DNA of 64,000 nt from Maratus speciosus (Eukaryota > Arthropoda > Arachnida > Araneae > Salticidae), in NCBI GenBank assembly GCA_963932465.1, contig OZ010792.1, forward strand, positions 279,293,836 to 279,357,835, in the 5' to 3' direction. Positions within the stretch are counted from its first letter, which is position 1. Every line of letters starts with the position of its first letter. This document shows positions 10,501 to 23,900 of the stretch, piece after piece. The notes beneath the pieces are model-generated. The model was not told the DNA's origin. It did no database searches and was given only the letters and a program-made list of their open reading frames with translations. Both the position numbers and the translations under genes were made by a program.

Positions 10501-13291
10501 TCTGAATAAAAGTTTTCATAATATCAATTGCACATATTACTAATGTTTCATTGGAACTTTTAAGAATATTGGGAGGAAGAGAGAGGGGGGGGGCGGTCAT
10601 CATCTGACCCAAACTTATCTTCAAAAATATTGCAGGGGTTTTTTTTCTTTGAAGATGTTATTTTTTTTTTCTTTTAGTTTAAATGTACCGGTGTGATTAA
10701 AAAAAATTCGAATTAACAAACTAGATTTAATATCAACTTCTAATGCAAAGTTTTCCGGACTTCATGATTAGCTTGAATTAACCGAACTCGAATTATCTCG
10801 TCCGCCATATGTAGGTGAATATCACAAAATGTAAGATTTTGAAAACAAAATTTTTTTAAATTTAAATCGTTTCAAAGCTTCTGATTTTTTTAAAATGTTG
10901 ATTGAACAGCTGAATAAAGGAATTTATACGTAAAATTGTTTTAAAGTTTGAAGAGCGTAAGTTCATTTTTATGTAATTAAAATTATGTCATTTTCTTGGC
11001 ATATGTATGCCAGGATAATGACAATTTCGTTCTAAAACATTTTTCATATTCTTGTTTTTTTTTTTTTTTGTTTGTTTTTTTTTTTTTTTTTTAAGATCTA
11101 ACATTTTAATTTTGTTTAAAGGAACATGTTTCCTCTATAGGTACCTCAAATTCAGTGTAATGTTCAGTTTTATTTGTAATTTATAGAAGCCGGGAAAATG
11201 ACATAATAAAAGTCTACTCAATTTTTACAAAGCCTTTAAACACATTATTTTCAAAGAAATATCTAAAAGATATTGCTGGTAGCAATGATTTTACTACTTC
11301 TGACTTGAACTATGTCAAGAACAATTGCTCTGCAGCGCCATCTTTATACCTCATTAAAGAACTAAGATGAGCAGGCCAGGGCAATGACATTCATTTTCAG
11401 TGACAATCATATTTTAATTATGGAAAATTATTTGTAAAATACAGAACTTGTTACCTTCCACATATATGTGTTATATAAGGTATAATTATTAATTAGAAAT
11501 TAAAAAAACTAGAAAAATATATTTTTACATGATAGCAAAAAGCTTTTTACTTTGCACACATCACAATGTGACATGCCAGGAAAATGACAATCTGAAATTT
11601 TAAGTCTTTTAATTGCTTTATTCTTGTGTTATTATGGATATAATATCTCTTGAAAATACTTCTAAGGATATTTTTTATTAGAATGTAAAAAAGAAAGTTG
11701 CATTATATAACATTAAATGGCAATTTTATTGTGCGGACAGCAATTTTCGTATTTTGTGATATTGATCCATGTGTTTTATCCGTAAATATTTATTCTTCGA
11801 AAAGGGAAAAATAAAATCAAAATAACGCATTTAATCAGTGAAACAATTTTAAAACAATAGAGAAAATTATATCATAAAAACAACGTTCAGTGATAAAAAT
11901 AGCCAGCTTTACCAGAATTTTCCTTTACATCTGCATCTGACTACGAGGACAAGGTGTTGATTTTCAACAAATTTCTTTTTTTCTAATGCCTAATCCCATA
12001 TTTAAAAGCATTTCTATTTATTTCATTGTAGTTATATAAATCGAATTGTAATCATAAGATGGTTTAGTTTTATGAAGCTAAAAGGGGCAAAATAATCAAG
12101 GTGGTACACAATCAATCCTTTAATGGTCTACCTTGAGAATTTATCGAATCAATATTTTTAACTTTCGAGTTTTAAATTTTGACGAAATCACCAGGTTATA
12201 TGTTAGTTAGCTTTTTTATTTGTGCATTGCAGTATTATAAAAATACGTATATTTCTAGATTAAAAGTAAAAAATTTAATTATGTACAGCACATAAAAAAA
12301 AGAAATATAACTATAAAACTTTAGTGCTGATTAAGGCAAGGAAAGAAAAATGCAGTTTTAATTCGTATAAAATTCTTTATAATTATACGTCACGTATCTT
12401 GCCATAAATAGTCGCCTATATATTATATTTCGACGTTTTTATGGCATACGAAATTTAAATATGTAATAAAATCATGGAGTTGCTATTTAACTTTTAAAAT
12501 CTAAATTCCATTTCAGGATGTAGATTGTAGACGGGCCCTTTATGATAATCCAAACCAAATGCAGTTATATGAAAAACTTTAAAACGGATAAAAATGCTCG
12601 TTTTCTTTTTGAATTAATTAGAACTTGAGTTACAGCCATCGCGAATCGTTCGGATTACTACTGTTATTATTATTATTATTATCATTATTATTTTGAATTA
12701 CCGAGCATGAATCATAACACACGAAATGCGCAGAATTAAAATTTGAACTTTGCAGCGTTGACTTAATTTTTGCAGGTTCAAGAAATTGTTTTAGTATAAA
12801 CCTGAACAAATATTAAAGTTGAAAAAATCGTCTTCTAGAACATCAGAATATATAAAAATTCAGTTTTACGTAACATTTAACATTATCCGGATGAACACAA
12901 AGCCTGCACTAATCTTACACTTAGACTCAAAATACTTTTTTTTTAAGTTAGGGGGGGGGGGGATCATTTCTGTTAAAATAAGTTTTATCCATCGGACAGA
13001 GCTCGCGCGGTTTGAACTCTTGAGTGCACTATTTTTTAGTAATAACCTTCGCCGGATTTAATCGCAGGATTTTTGTTAATAAATAAGGAAAAATTATTAT
13101 TCGGAAGTAGTGGTACTCCAATGTAGGAAACTTTCAAGGGCTGGTGGTGTTTCTAAGCGGACATTTGATACCTGTTTAATACATCAGACGACAGCCTAGA
13201 CTTCGAGATCATTATAGCTGTCGGCGGTGGTCGGGTTTGGAGATCACCGCTACTTCTTGGAACAGACGATCCTCGTACCGATCTCCTTTTC

Positions 13292-13326
<35 letters not shown>

Positions 13327-14865
13327 ACTGACCAATATGACGGAAAAATTTAAAGGCTAAATGACTCAAAGACATAAGTGGTAATGGCATAAGTGGAAAA
13401 TTAAATTCGATATTGAGTTACTCTTTCGTAATAATTTTCAGCTCACTTAATTTTAAGATGCACGTACAGTAAAACCTCCCTAAACCGACCACGTTCCGTT
13501 CCAATAAAAATTGGTCGTTCCGAGAGGTGGTCTCTTAATGGAGGTCATGTTTAAATCTAGATTTTAATTCTTGAAACTAGATAACAACGTTGCTAAAATT
13601 TATTTTTCACATTAGGAAAATGTATAACAATTTAAGTATCAAGACAAATGTTAATTACATAAGTTAATTACTGCAAACTTTAAAAAATGAATATATTGAC
13701 GTTTGCTTTGATTTTACGATTTTATCTTTTATAACTTTTATTTCCAAGTCCTTTCAAATTTCAGTAAATAAATACTTTTTTTTTTTTTTTTTTTTTTTTC
13801 TTGATGGGAACAAATATTGACGATTTCATTATATCTATTTATTTGATAGTTTCCTGGCAGAATAGGGCAGGGGAGTTTATTGGCCGCCATTCTTATTATG
13901 TCATCAGAGTTAAATTCATCGCCTAAAAAGGCACAAAGGGGTTTAAACACTTACCGGAATAAAAAAAATCTAAATTTAGTTTAGAAGCTAAATGAATAAT
14001 GCGCTCTCTCCGGAATTATTTTTCTAATGAAACCTCCTTCAAGCGATCAGGAAAAAACGGAATTTTTTTCATTTTCTTCAAAGAAATCGGTCGCTCATGG
14101 TGGGATAGTCTCTGAATGGAGGTAAAATTAGTATTGAGCCTATGGAAATAAATTTCGTTCCATGAAAAAAAAATGATCGTTCAGGGAGGTGGTCGCCTAA
14201 TGAAGGTGGCCGCACAGGGAGGTTTCACTGTATTTTGTTTTGTTTGCTATGTTCTTCTTCAACCATTGTATAGAAAGTACTCCGGTGAAGGATAATTAGA
14301 AAATATATAAATAACTAAAGTAGCCACTCAATTATTCTTTCAATTTATTAAGACAAAATGATTTTTACCTCGATTTCCGCTTAAAATACCAGAATGGTTT
14401 GAAACAACAGTAATCTAAATTTTCATCGTGGATTAGGTGGCCTTTGATTAATTTAGAATTACATTAATTATATTTCTGTTTTATAGAAATAAAAAATATC
14501 TGTTAAATTGTAAAAGCAATAACAGAATTTTTAATGTTGTACGAAAAAATTAAGCTTTTAGCACTTGGTCGCGATTTTGAAGTTCAGATTCCATATTTTC
14601 GAGCCGTTATTTCTTTATACTACCTATTACGATGGCTCTTAATTATACTTAAAACAGAAAAGAAATGCTTAAAAAATTACAATAAAAATTCAAAAAACAT
14701 AAAAAATTATCATATTTTTTGTTGCAACTTTAAAAAAAAAGTTTTTGTTTGTTTTTCAGGAACCAAGAATCAATCAATTTTCAAGAATGCAAAACCGCTG
14801 AAAAACAATATTTTGGGATAATTAAGTTTGCAAGATTAGTTTAATCGTACAATATTAGAACTTTT

Positions 14866-14900
<35 letters not shown>

Positions 14901-17900
14901 TTTAAAAAACATTTTTCATTTCTATGAAACGTGGATAATTAATATAAATTTAAAAATATGCTTTTATTAAAATTCATTAAAATGTAGAAAAATATATTTT
15001 TTTTAATGCACTACGAAATTTGCTGATACTTCGCCAAGTTGACCAAACTTTTGGCATTATTGTGATAACCTTGCCATTAGTACTTTTCAACAAATACTGA
15101 TTGTTGAAGCTGTTCTGATTTCTCCATAGGAAATCACAGTATAACTGAGTAGCCATTAAGTTTAAGTAGTGTTTTTGCGATGTCAAGATTCAAGATTTTA
15201 TTTCCATTCGTTTATGAGATATGGTCTTTTTTTTTATTTGCTGCCTGTTGTCCCCTTACAGGTCTAATTTTTAAAAAAATCATAGTTTAATTCCTGTACT
15301 GCCCTTATAGACCACGAGCCGGCAGCACAGACAACCACCTCATCGAATTCGTGAAATTCTAGGATTAGTTAAATCTTGAATCGCATACTAAAACGCGATC
15401 GGTCTGCCAAGCCATATCTTGGAGGAAAACACTTGGAAACCCGATTTTAGCCGCTGACTCGTAGGTTTACCATTGTGTTTTCCTGCACCCAAAGGTATGA
15501 AAACATGGAGGACTGGAAGCAGGAAAACACAATGGTAAACCTACGAGTCAGCCGCTAAAATCGGGTTTTCGGGTGTTTTCCAAATAGATACGACTTGGCA
15601 GACCGATTGTGTTTTAATATGTGAATCAAGAGTTAACTAATCCTAGAATTTCACTCGTGAACTCGATGAGGTGATTGTCTGTGCTGCCAGCTCCAAGTCT
15701 ATTTGGCATACATATATATTCCAAATTTCAAAGCCCTATAACAACAGGAAGTGGTGGAAAAGGATTGACAAGATTTGACTGCCACATACAAACATACAAA
15801 CAGAATTCTTATAAAACAAAGCACGTAATAAATGCAAAAAAGTAATACTCTAAACCAGGGACGGCGAACCTATGGCACGCGTGCCACAGGTTGCACGCGG
15901 GAGATTATTTTCGGCACGACATAGATTCATGTTTTAAATTAAAATGTTGAAGGGCTCACCTGTAAAACAAGGTAATTAACCTTTAAGGCTGTTCTTAATT
16001 GCTCTGCTCAACAAGCGCAAAACGTATTGACACATTTACGAATTCATTTTTTAGCGGAAAGATATAAAATTGGAAAGCCTGGCCATGGAAGCGATTTGGA
16101 ATTGAACTGTTTTTTCCATTTTCTGATCAATAAATTACCTATTGAGTTATAACGATTTTGATCAAATGACAAACACGATTTTCGCCCTTCACGGACTGGT
16201 TTTTCTGCTTCCTTCGGGAACTTCGGTTCAAAACCTCAACTTTGACATTATTTTCTAAAAGATCTATTGCGTTTGCAAAAAAAAAAACGGAAAAAATAGC
16301 GCGATTACATAGTTTCGGAACAACAACACCAGCTAGTTTCATGCATTTCCGAACAAAAATAAACTAAAACTTATGTCAGAAAGTTGCCCTTTTGGATTTG
16401 AGAACACCCTTAACTGATGTGACAGAAATTATCACATAACTACTGTGAAGTGGTCTGTCAGACCGCTCCATCGAAAGATGAATGAAAGGCGCGATTAACT
16501 CATTGGTTGGTGTTTTTGTACTAAACTTTTTGTGCTGGACTGTTACAATGAAAATTCATCTATTCAAAAGCCTCTAATGATAGTACTTAAGTTCCAAATG
16601 AAAAAAAAAAAATTGGTAGTGTTTGTAATTAAACTATAAAATTTGTAAAAAGCAGCGGTCTGTGAGACCGGTAACATCAGTTAAAGGTTAGGTTAGTTTT
16701 CGCTGTCATACAGATCGTAACTTTATAAATCCCAGTCTAGCTCATTATTGGCTCCAAAAAAAAAAATCGGAAAATAACGGTCATAAGCAAAAAGGCCGAT
16801 GGTGAAATTATGTTAACTTGGAATTTCGAATTCTATTCCATAGAGGAACTTTTTTTAAAGAAGCATATTTTGATTTTTTTTTTTTTCCGAAATGAAAAGT
16901 ACGAAAAACTCAAGTAGAAACCTATTGTTTGGTGGCTCCAATACAGCTCGCATTCTCTTAAAGAAAAACTCAAATGCGAAGCTAATTTGAATTGTTCGGC
17001 ATCTAAGACGTTACAAGAAAAATGGGATTTTTTAAATACTTAAGTATATTACAAAATGTAACCCATATATTTTAAATCGTAAAATAAGTATTTTAATTCA
17101 TTTTGCTACTTTGATCTACTAAATTTGTTGGTGCGTCATGATCATTTAAAATATATTTTTGAAAAACATTGGCACTCTGACCTGAAAAGGTTCGCCGGCC
17201 CTGCTCTAAACTAATTAGAATTCCTGATTCACAATTAAATTTCCGTCAATTTTTCCATTAGACATCTTTCTGGTTACTTTAAATATTTATTAACTGACAT
17301 TTTTAAAACTTTCCATCATAGTCTAAAAATTTACATGAATTCGGTTCATCTGTCTGCCCACGCTATGACGCTCGTAAATATACTTCGATTTTGATATATG
17401 CTATTGAGATTTACTATGGCATGTTCCCCATTAATAACGAAATATGTGGTATTTAGCGTTCATTAGCAGTAACACTCAAACGTGCATAATTCCGTTACAT
17501 TAAGGTCTATGGGGTAAATCATTTCCAGGGTGTTTTAATGCTATTACACTATTTCAAACACAATGAAATTGATATGTACTTATTATGCTTGGCAATTATT
17601 TTCTTCTTAATTTAACCTTCTCATTCATGAATTGTTTATCAATGGGTCTAAAAAGTATTTTGTGCTTGAAATAGATTTAAAATGGATTATTAAAAACAAA
17701 TACTGCTGAATTTCCAAAAAGTCTTGAATTTATTACAAAATTATAGAATGGACTTCTTATGTGATTTACATGCAATAAAAATGTATTAACCCTACAATGC
17801 ATAATTTCTATTTCCCCGCTTCTTAGAGGTCTGCACGGGCCCGAGGCCCGTACCCGGCCCGGCGGCGGAATGAAGGCGAATTTTCAAACGGGCCGGGTCG

Positions 17901-20900
17901 GGCCGGCAGAATTAGGACAATTTTTTCAACGGGCCGGGCCGACAGACAAAATAAGCGGGCCGGGCCGGGACGGCAAAAAAATTAATCGGGCCTAATGGCC
18001 CGATATAAGAATTTAAGCGAAGCAGATAAAATACGAACTGTTTTCAATGAATATGATTTTTTCGAGAAGTATAAATGTGTGTCACGAGCCGATGCGAGTT
18101 TAACAACATCAATACAGAAATGTAACACGTCCATCGTAGAAATCGGCATCGTACAGTTACAAAATGTCTGATTCCGAGTTTAATTTTTTTTTTTCAGCAG
18201 ACTCGTGCCGGGACGGAACTGGTCTTAATCCATCCCATGTGTAGAACAATCATTGTGTTTTGTAGTATTAATAGTGATAATGAACTTCTCTTAACAGTAT
18301 CTTTGGAAATATACCTTAAGGTGGTTCTCATATTCACTGCTCAACAATGCGAAGCTTTCAGACACATTTTCTGACAAAATGTTTAACTATAAAGGCATAA
18401 AATTGACAGGGCTGCCTATTGAAGACATTTCGAAACGAATAGTTTTTTCCATATTTGATAAATTACTTACAGAGATAACAGAGATTCATGTCACGTGACT
18501 GTACGTTTTTCTCCTTTCCTGTGCTATTGCTTCCGGAAATTCGATTCAAAACGCTAACTTTGACAGTATTTTCAGAAAGATATATTGCTTTTATCTATGA
18601 AAAAAAAAACGACATTTACATAGCTTCTGAATAAGAATACCTGCCAATCTTACGCGTTTCCGAAAAGAAAAGAATTCATAAATGTGTCGAAATGTAGCTC
18701 CTTTAAATTTGAGAAAAGCCTTAAAAATGAGAGAAATATTTTCACAAATCTACTTTTTATTATACAGCTTCAAAAGTTATCATGTTTTTATTCCTTTATT
18801 CTGAACTACATTAATCTTTTAATGAATCCTTATTTCCAGTTTGAAATGTCTGTAGACACGATGACTAAAACACTGTAAGTAATCGTTAATATTTACTATT
18901 GTGTGTTTTCTGTTTTGCGAACATCATAGTAATGTAAAATATACTGTAAAATGTTCCCATAAATATGTATGTAGTATTCATTAAAAGAATCTTAATTGTA
19001 TGTTGAGAAAAAATGGATTTTTTTTTTGTAGAAATTGTGTCGGGTCAGGCCGGGCCGGGCCTGTTTTCACTGATTTTTGTACGGGCCGGGCCGAGAACTG
19101 TAAAAATGCAAACGGGCCGGCCCGGGCTTGGGCCGAACTTCCAATTTTTACACCGGGCCGAGCCGGGCCCGGGCCTGGAAATTCCGGCCCGTGCAGACCT
19201 CTACGCGCTTCTACTCCTCGACCAAAAAAATATGTAATAACTGTATATTGAATAATAAGAATATTTTAAAAATCACATATCAACTTAGAAAACTAAAGTG
19301 TATCAAATGGTTGCATTATAAGCTAAACAACATATAACGTGAAATTTAAAGTGTTGCCAAATGGCTACACTATTCATTAAAGGGTTAATTATAATAAATA
19401 TATTTAAATATTATATAAATATATAATAAGGTAAGGTGCCCTATTTTCGTCCCTCCCCCCCCCCCCCCAGTCACTTTTATGCCCTAAATGTTGTAATTTT
19501 CAGTGAAAACCTACCAAATTTGGATTTTACATCGACTAACTACTCACGCACATAGAAGCATAGGCAAATATCGTACAAAAAAATTTTAACAATGCGATCA
19601 TTTTTTTTTTTCAAAAGTATCAATGCATGGCAAAAGAAAAAAAAATGGTCTCAATTTCATCCCCCTCAAAAAATCCAATACGCCAAAGCTTAACTTATAG
19701 CTAAATCAACATTTATTTCTAAATGAGTAAGTAATTTAATTTACATTAAATTAAGGCACAAAGAAACGTACTAATTATCAGTAGAAGAATAACATAACGA
19801 AACATTAGCCATCCAAACATGAGGAAAAAATTGAAAAAATTGTCATGAAAGAGCATTCCTAATTTCGTCCCCGGGACAAAAATAAGAACTGCCAGGGGCA
19901 CGAAGTTGGGACCACGCTACTTCCAAATAGGCCGGAGCTTCAGTTCCCGTAAGATGAACTGAGCGTCCTAAAACTCACTGTATGCTACTGTCAGCACCTT
20001 ACATATGTAAGATACATGCAATGAATAAGAAATAAATACGTACAGTACAGTAAATAACGTTCTAAAAACGACGTAATCAGAACTCAGATCTTCTAAAAAC
20101 AGAAATCTGGCATCTTTAACATATGTATGCGTCTTGGCGAACGAAACTTTCACTACTGACCCCTTTTACCTTCCGTTCCCTGAGCTTGCGTGATAAGTGG
20201 CGCCATTTTCGCAGAACCGGGGAAGTAAAGAGGGACAAAATTAGGAAAGGGGACGAAATTAGGGCACTATACCCTAATAAATAGTTTTCTGTAATAGTTT
20301 AATAGTTGGATTAATTAACATAAAGTAAAAAGTAAGAAAAAAAAAATTTTTATCTTGTTCTTCTTTAGTCAGAAATGTTTTGAAAAAAACTCTGTTCTCA
20401 TGCAGAACAAAAATAAATTTTCCAAAGGCAAGTTTCCGACTGAACATTTGAAAGAAAATCGGTTCTGCCATTTATTGTTGTATTTTATGACCGTTATTGA
20501 AATTCGTATCAATTCAAGATGTAATAAAGGAGTAACAATAAAACATTCACAGTTATGTGACAGTTGTTTTACAATGCAACTTCATATGATGTTACCATGC
20601 ATGCGAGGTTTAAACATTCAAAACTTACGTGAATCGAGTTTGTAAAAAACAGCTATATCATAACAATAAGCGAAAAACATGTTAATTTATAAAAAAAGAA
20701 AAGAGAAAAAAAATTAGGAATATCACAAAATAATTCCTAAATTTCTTATAAATAAAACATGGATTTAAAAATGCTTACGTATAAGGTAAACCTTAAAAGA
20801 TGAATATGATTAAATACATACTAAGAATCGTACAGCTTACTATTTGGATTGTATTATAAAAATAATTTTATTAATAAGATTGTTGTTAGTTTTCCCGTTT

Positions 20901-23900
20901 ACATACCAATTATCAAACATTATTTTATATTATAAAAACAACTTTACTATCTGTAATATATACAGGTCTGTTTTATAAAAATATATCATAGCTTGTTATA
21001 TATGAAACTTTATAGGTGTAACATTTAAAAAAAAAATACAGATTGAAACTTTAATAATAAGAATAATATTTTGATAATATTTAATAATATTAATAATATT
21101 TTGAAACTTTAAGAAAATAGCGAATTATGAAAATATACATAATGCCCTATTACGAGAAGCAATTAAAATTTGTACTTCTAAAGAGGGTCGGTGTTCAAAA
21201 TTCTATTTTTCTTATTTATAGAGATTTTGTTATGAAATATTTTTCTGAAATATTTTTTAACCCCTTCTCTGTCGGTTTCTTTTTTTCTCTCGAATTTCCA
21301 ATCCCAAAAAAGCATTTTTTTTAATTGCTGAAAATCAATATATGTTCTATCCTGAATTGGAAAATGTAAAATATTTTCGTTTGTAACCAATTTTTATTTG
21401 ACCATTGGTCTCAAAAAAAAAAAAAAGAAAAAATCAAGATGTCACTGAACCCCAGTTTTCACTACAATGCACTCAAGTTTAAAATTAAAAAAAAAGTCTA
21501 GTGTAAAAAAAATAGTCTGAAACTATATTTATCAAATATATTTGAAGTATAAACACAAAGCTGGCAACATTTCGCCAAATTTGGCAAAATCTTGCCAACA
21601 TTGATTTTCTGAACAGCTTTCTACGTAAAATTTACACACATAAAAGATTTTCTCGTATTATATTAGATAAATATCTGCATAAGAAAGAATTATTAAAAAT
21701 TATTATATTTAGGTATTATATAAGTCAAAGCTCTCATCTTCTGACTGAGAGATATTATAATCACTTCCCTCAGAAGAATCATTCTCTGAATCCATCATAT
21801 AAGCCATTTTGAAATGGCACAATAACTAACGAACCCCGATATTACAGCAAATTCGAAAATAATAGAACTAGTTGTATCCTCTCTTAGCAGTATGCAGAAA
21901 TACAAAAAACAATCCCAGAATATACCGACGTGCAAGTTGCGACAAATTCACATTCAAGGATGAAAATTTTCTTCGCGTCGCATGACATACGACGCCGACC
22001 GTACCTGCACAAAAACGCCGAACGTATGACATGCGACACCGAGAGAGAAGGGGTTAATATAATAAAAATATTGCAAGTAAAAAAAATCTGAAAATTTTTA
22101 AATATATTTTTTTATTTAAATTGTAAAATTTTAAACTATTTAATTTTTGATATAACTCTGGAATTACTCGATTTACAAAGTTTTTACACTTTTGTGTACA
22201 GAAAATGTGTCATTTTAATTTGTCTTCAGGATTTCTTAAAATATTGATTAGGAATTTTGTAAAAAAAAATTTTAAGTAAAAAAATGAAGTTTTTTTATGA
22301 GTGAGTTTTGAATTAATTATCATATTTTCACAATTATCACTCAAAATTAAAAATCCTGAAGACAATTTGTTGGAAATATAGCATAAAATCTCTGTTAAAA
22401 ATTTCATACATCTGTCGTGCAAGGAACTTTAGATATATTCCTTTAAAGTTGACAAATCGTGAAAAAATGCATTCTGAGATAAATGGAACTAAAGTTCTCG
22501 TCAGCGGGCAGCTGATGCATCGCTTCTCAAGGCAAAAGGTGTTATATCTCTGGATCTAATGAAGATAAAAGCATGCGGTTTGCGGTATTTAACGATAAAA
22601 ACTCAGCATTTTTTTTAAGCCAATAAAAGAAATTGCTTTTTTTTATTTATTTATTTATTTTTTTTTTTTTTTTGAAAATATTTAGTCCCGGACCACCTAA
22701 AACTGAAGTTTGCAACGATATGGCGCACGCATCTATTGACTGTCGATGGATGAAAATACTAGAAAAGAGGAAAGGATAAAGGGAAACGGGGGAATCTACA
22801 AATCTTTCAACATAATAAATAGAAAAGCAAAGGTAGTTAGTAATTTAACTGAGGGTGCCCCGGTAAGAGCGAAAACGTTATTGCAATGTACAGTCGTGGA
22901 AAAAAAAAGTAAACACCCCCTACTAACTCCTCAACAAATTATCGTAGAAGAAAGTTACCGGTACCGAACGATAGAAAATAAAGTCTACTTTTAAATGGTG
23001 TATATAAATTTTGCTTAGGGGGCCATCTACATATTAAAACAAACCATAAATTCATTTTTTTCAATGGCAATACCCAATTCTGACAGCATAAATGAACTCT
23101 ACACCTTTCAATTAGCCTAAAAACCAGTTTTTATGCAATTCGTACCATAAGTTTCCGAGAAATTAATTATTATAAAACGTGCGTATTTTAAGGGCTGTAT
23201 CCAAATTGAAGTTCCGTAGTCGATTGTTAACCGAGAGAGCCTCCTTCTTGATCAAGGCACCTTAAGCAGTCAATGAAGCCTGTTAGACAACGGGACAGCA
23301 GAAGAAATTTCAAAATATCTACTCACTTCTATCATAGACGGCCCCTTAAACCATCATTTTGCCATTTTTTAAGCATAATTTGAAAACTATTTGGAAGAAA
23401 AATGTGGACTTTCATATTGTGGACTTGGCGAATTTTCATAAAGCAGGTCTTAATAAATCTAAATCCATCAAAAAAATTGTAGGTTGAAATTCATAATTTT
23501 TTCGAATATTAATTTCATAATTCATATCATAAAATTATAAAAATTGCAAATTCAGCGTATTTATGTTTGGGCACATTAGTATTATTGCTACACAAAAAAT
23601 TAACACATTAGGAGCATAATTTCAGGAGATATAAATAAATATATGAAAATGTAATTTAACATTAGAAGCACTAAATTTTGAATATTTATAATTCAAAAAC
23701 TTATCATTCAAATGACTTGAAATTTGGTGTCTGGGCATAGTTTGAACCGAAGATTTGAAATATCTCGTTAAAATTGGGTATTGCCATTGAAAAAAAATGA
23801 GGTTTGGGTTCGTTTTAATATGTAGATGGCCTCCTAAGAAAATTTTATATACATCATTTAAAAGTAGACTTTATTTCCAATCATTCGGTACCAGTAACTT

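Larger units (their letters stand above)
15856..17203. mobile_element. hAT transposon remnant with 8-bp target duplication
   Basis: The 8-bp duplication CTCTAAAC sits at 15848-15855 and 17204-17211. The terminal repeats are CAGGGACGGCGAACC and GGTTCGCCGGCCCTG. The subterminal GGCACGCGTGCC palindrome next to the left end is characteristic of a widespread hAT group. Two TTAA-flanked elements (15987-16409 and 16414-16680) are inserted in it. I could not recognise remaining transposase sequence. Confidence 0.85.

Noticed and set aside
14534..14821. 95-codon frame in intron 2
   Set aside because: Lys/Asn/Phe-rich composition typical of random AT-rich DNA, with no homology I recognise.
19000..19337. 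Gly/Arg/Pro-rich reading frames
   Set aside because: They translate the GGGCCGGGCC end of the hAT-like element in three overlapping frames.
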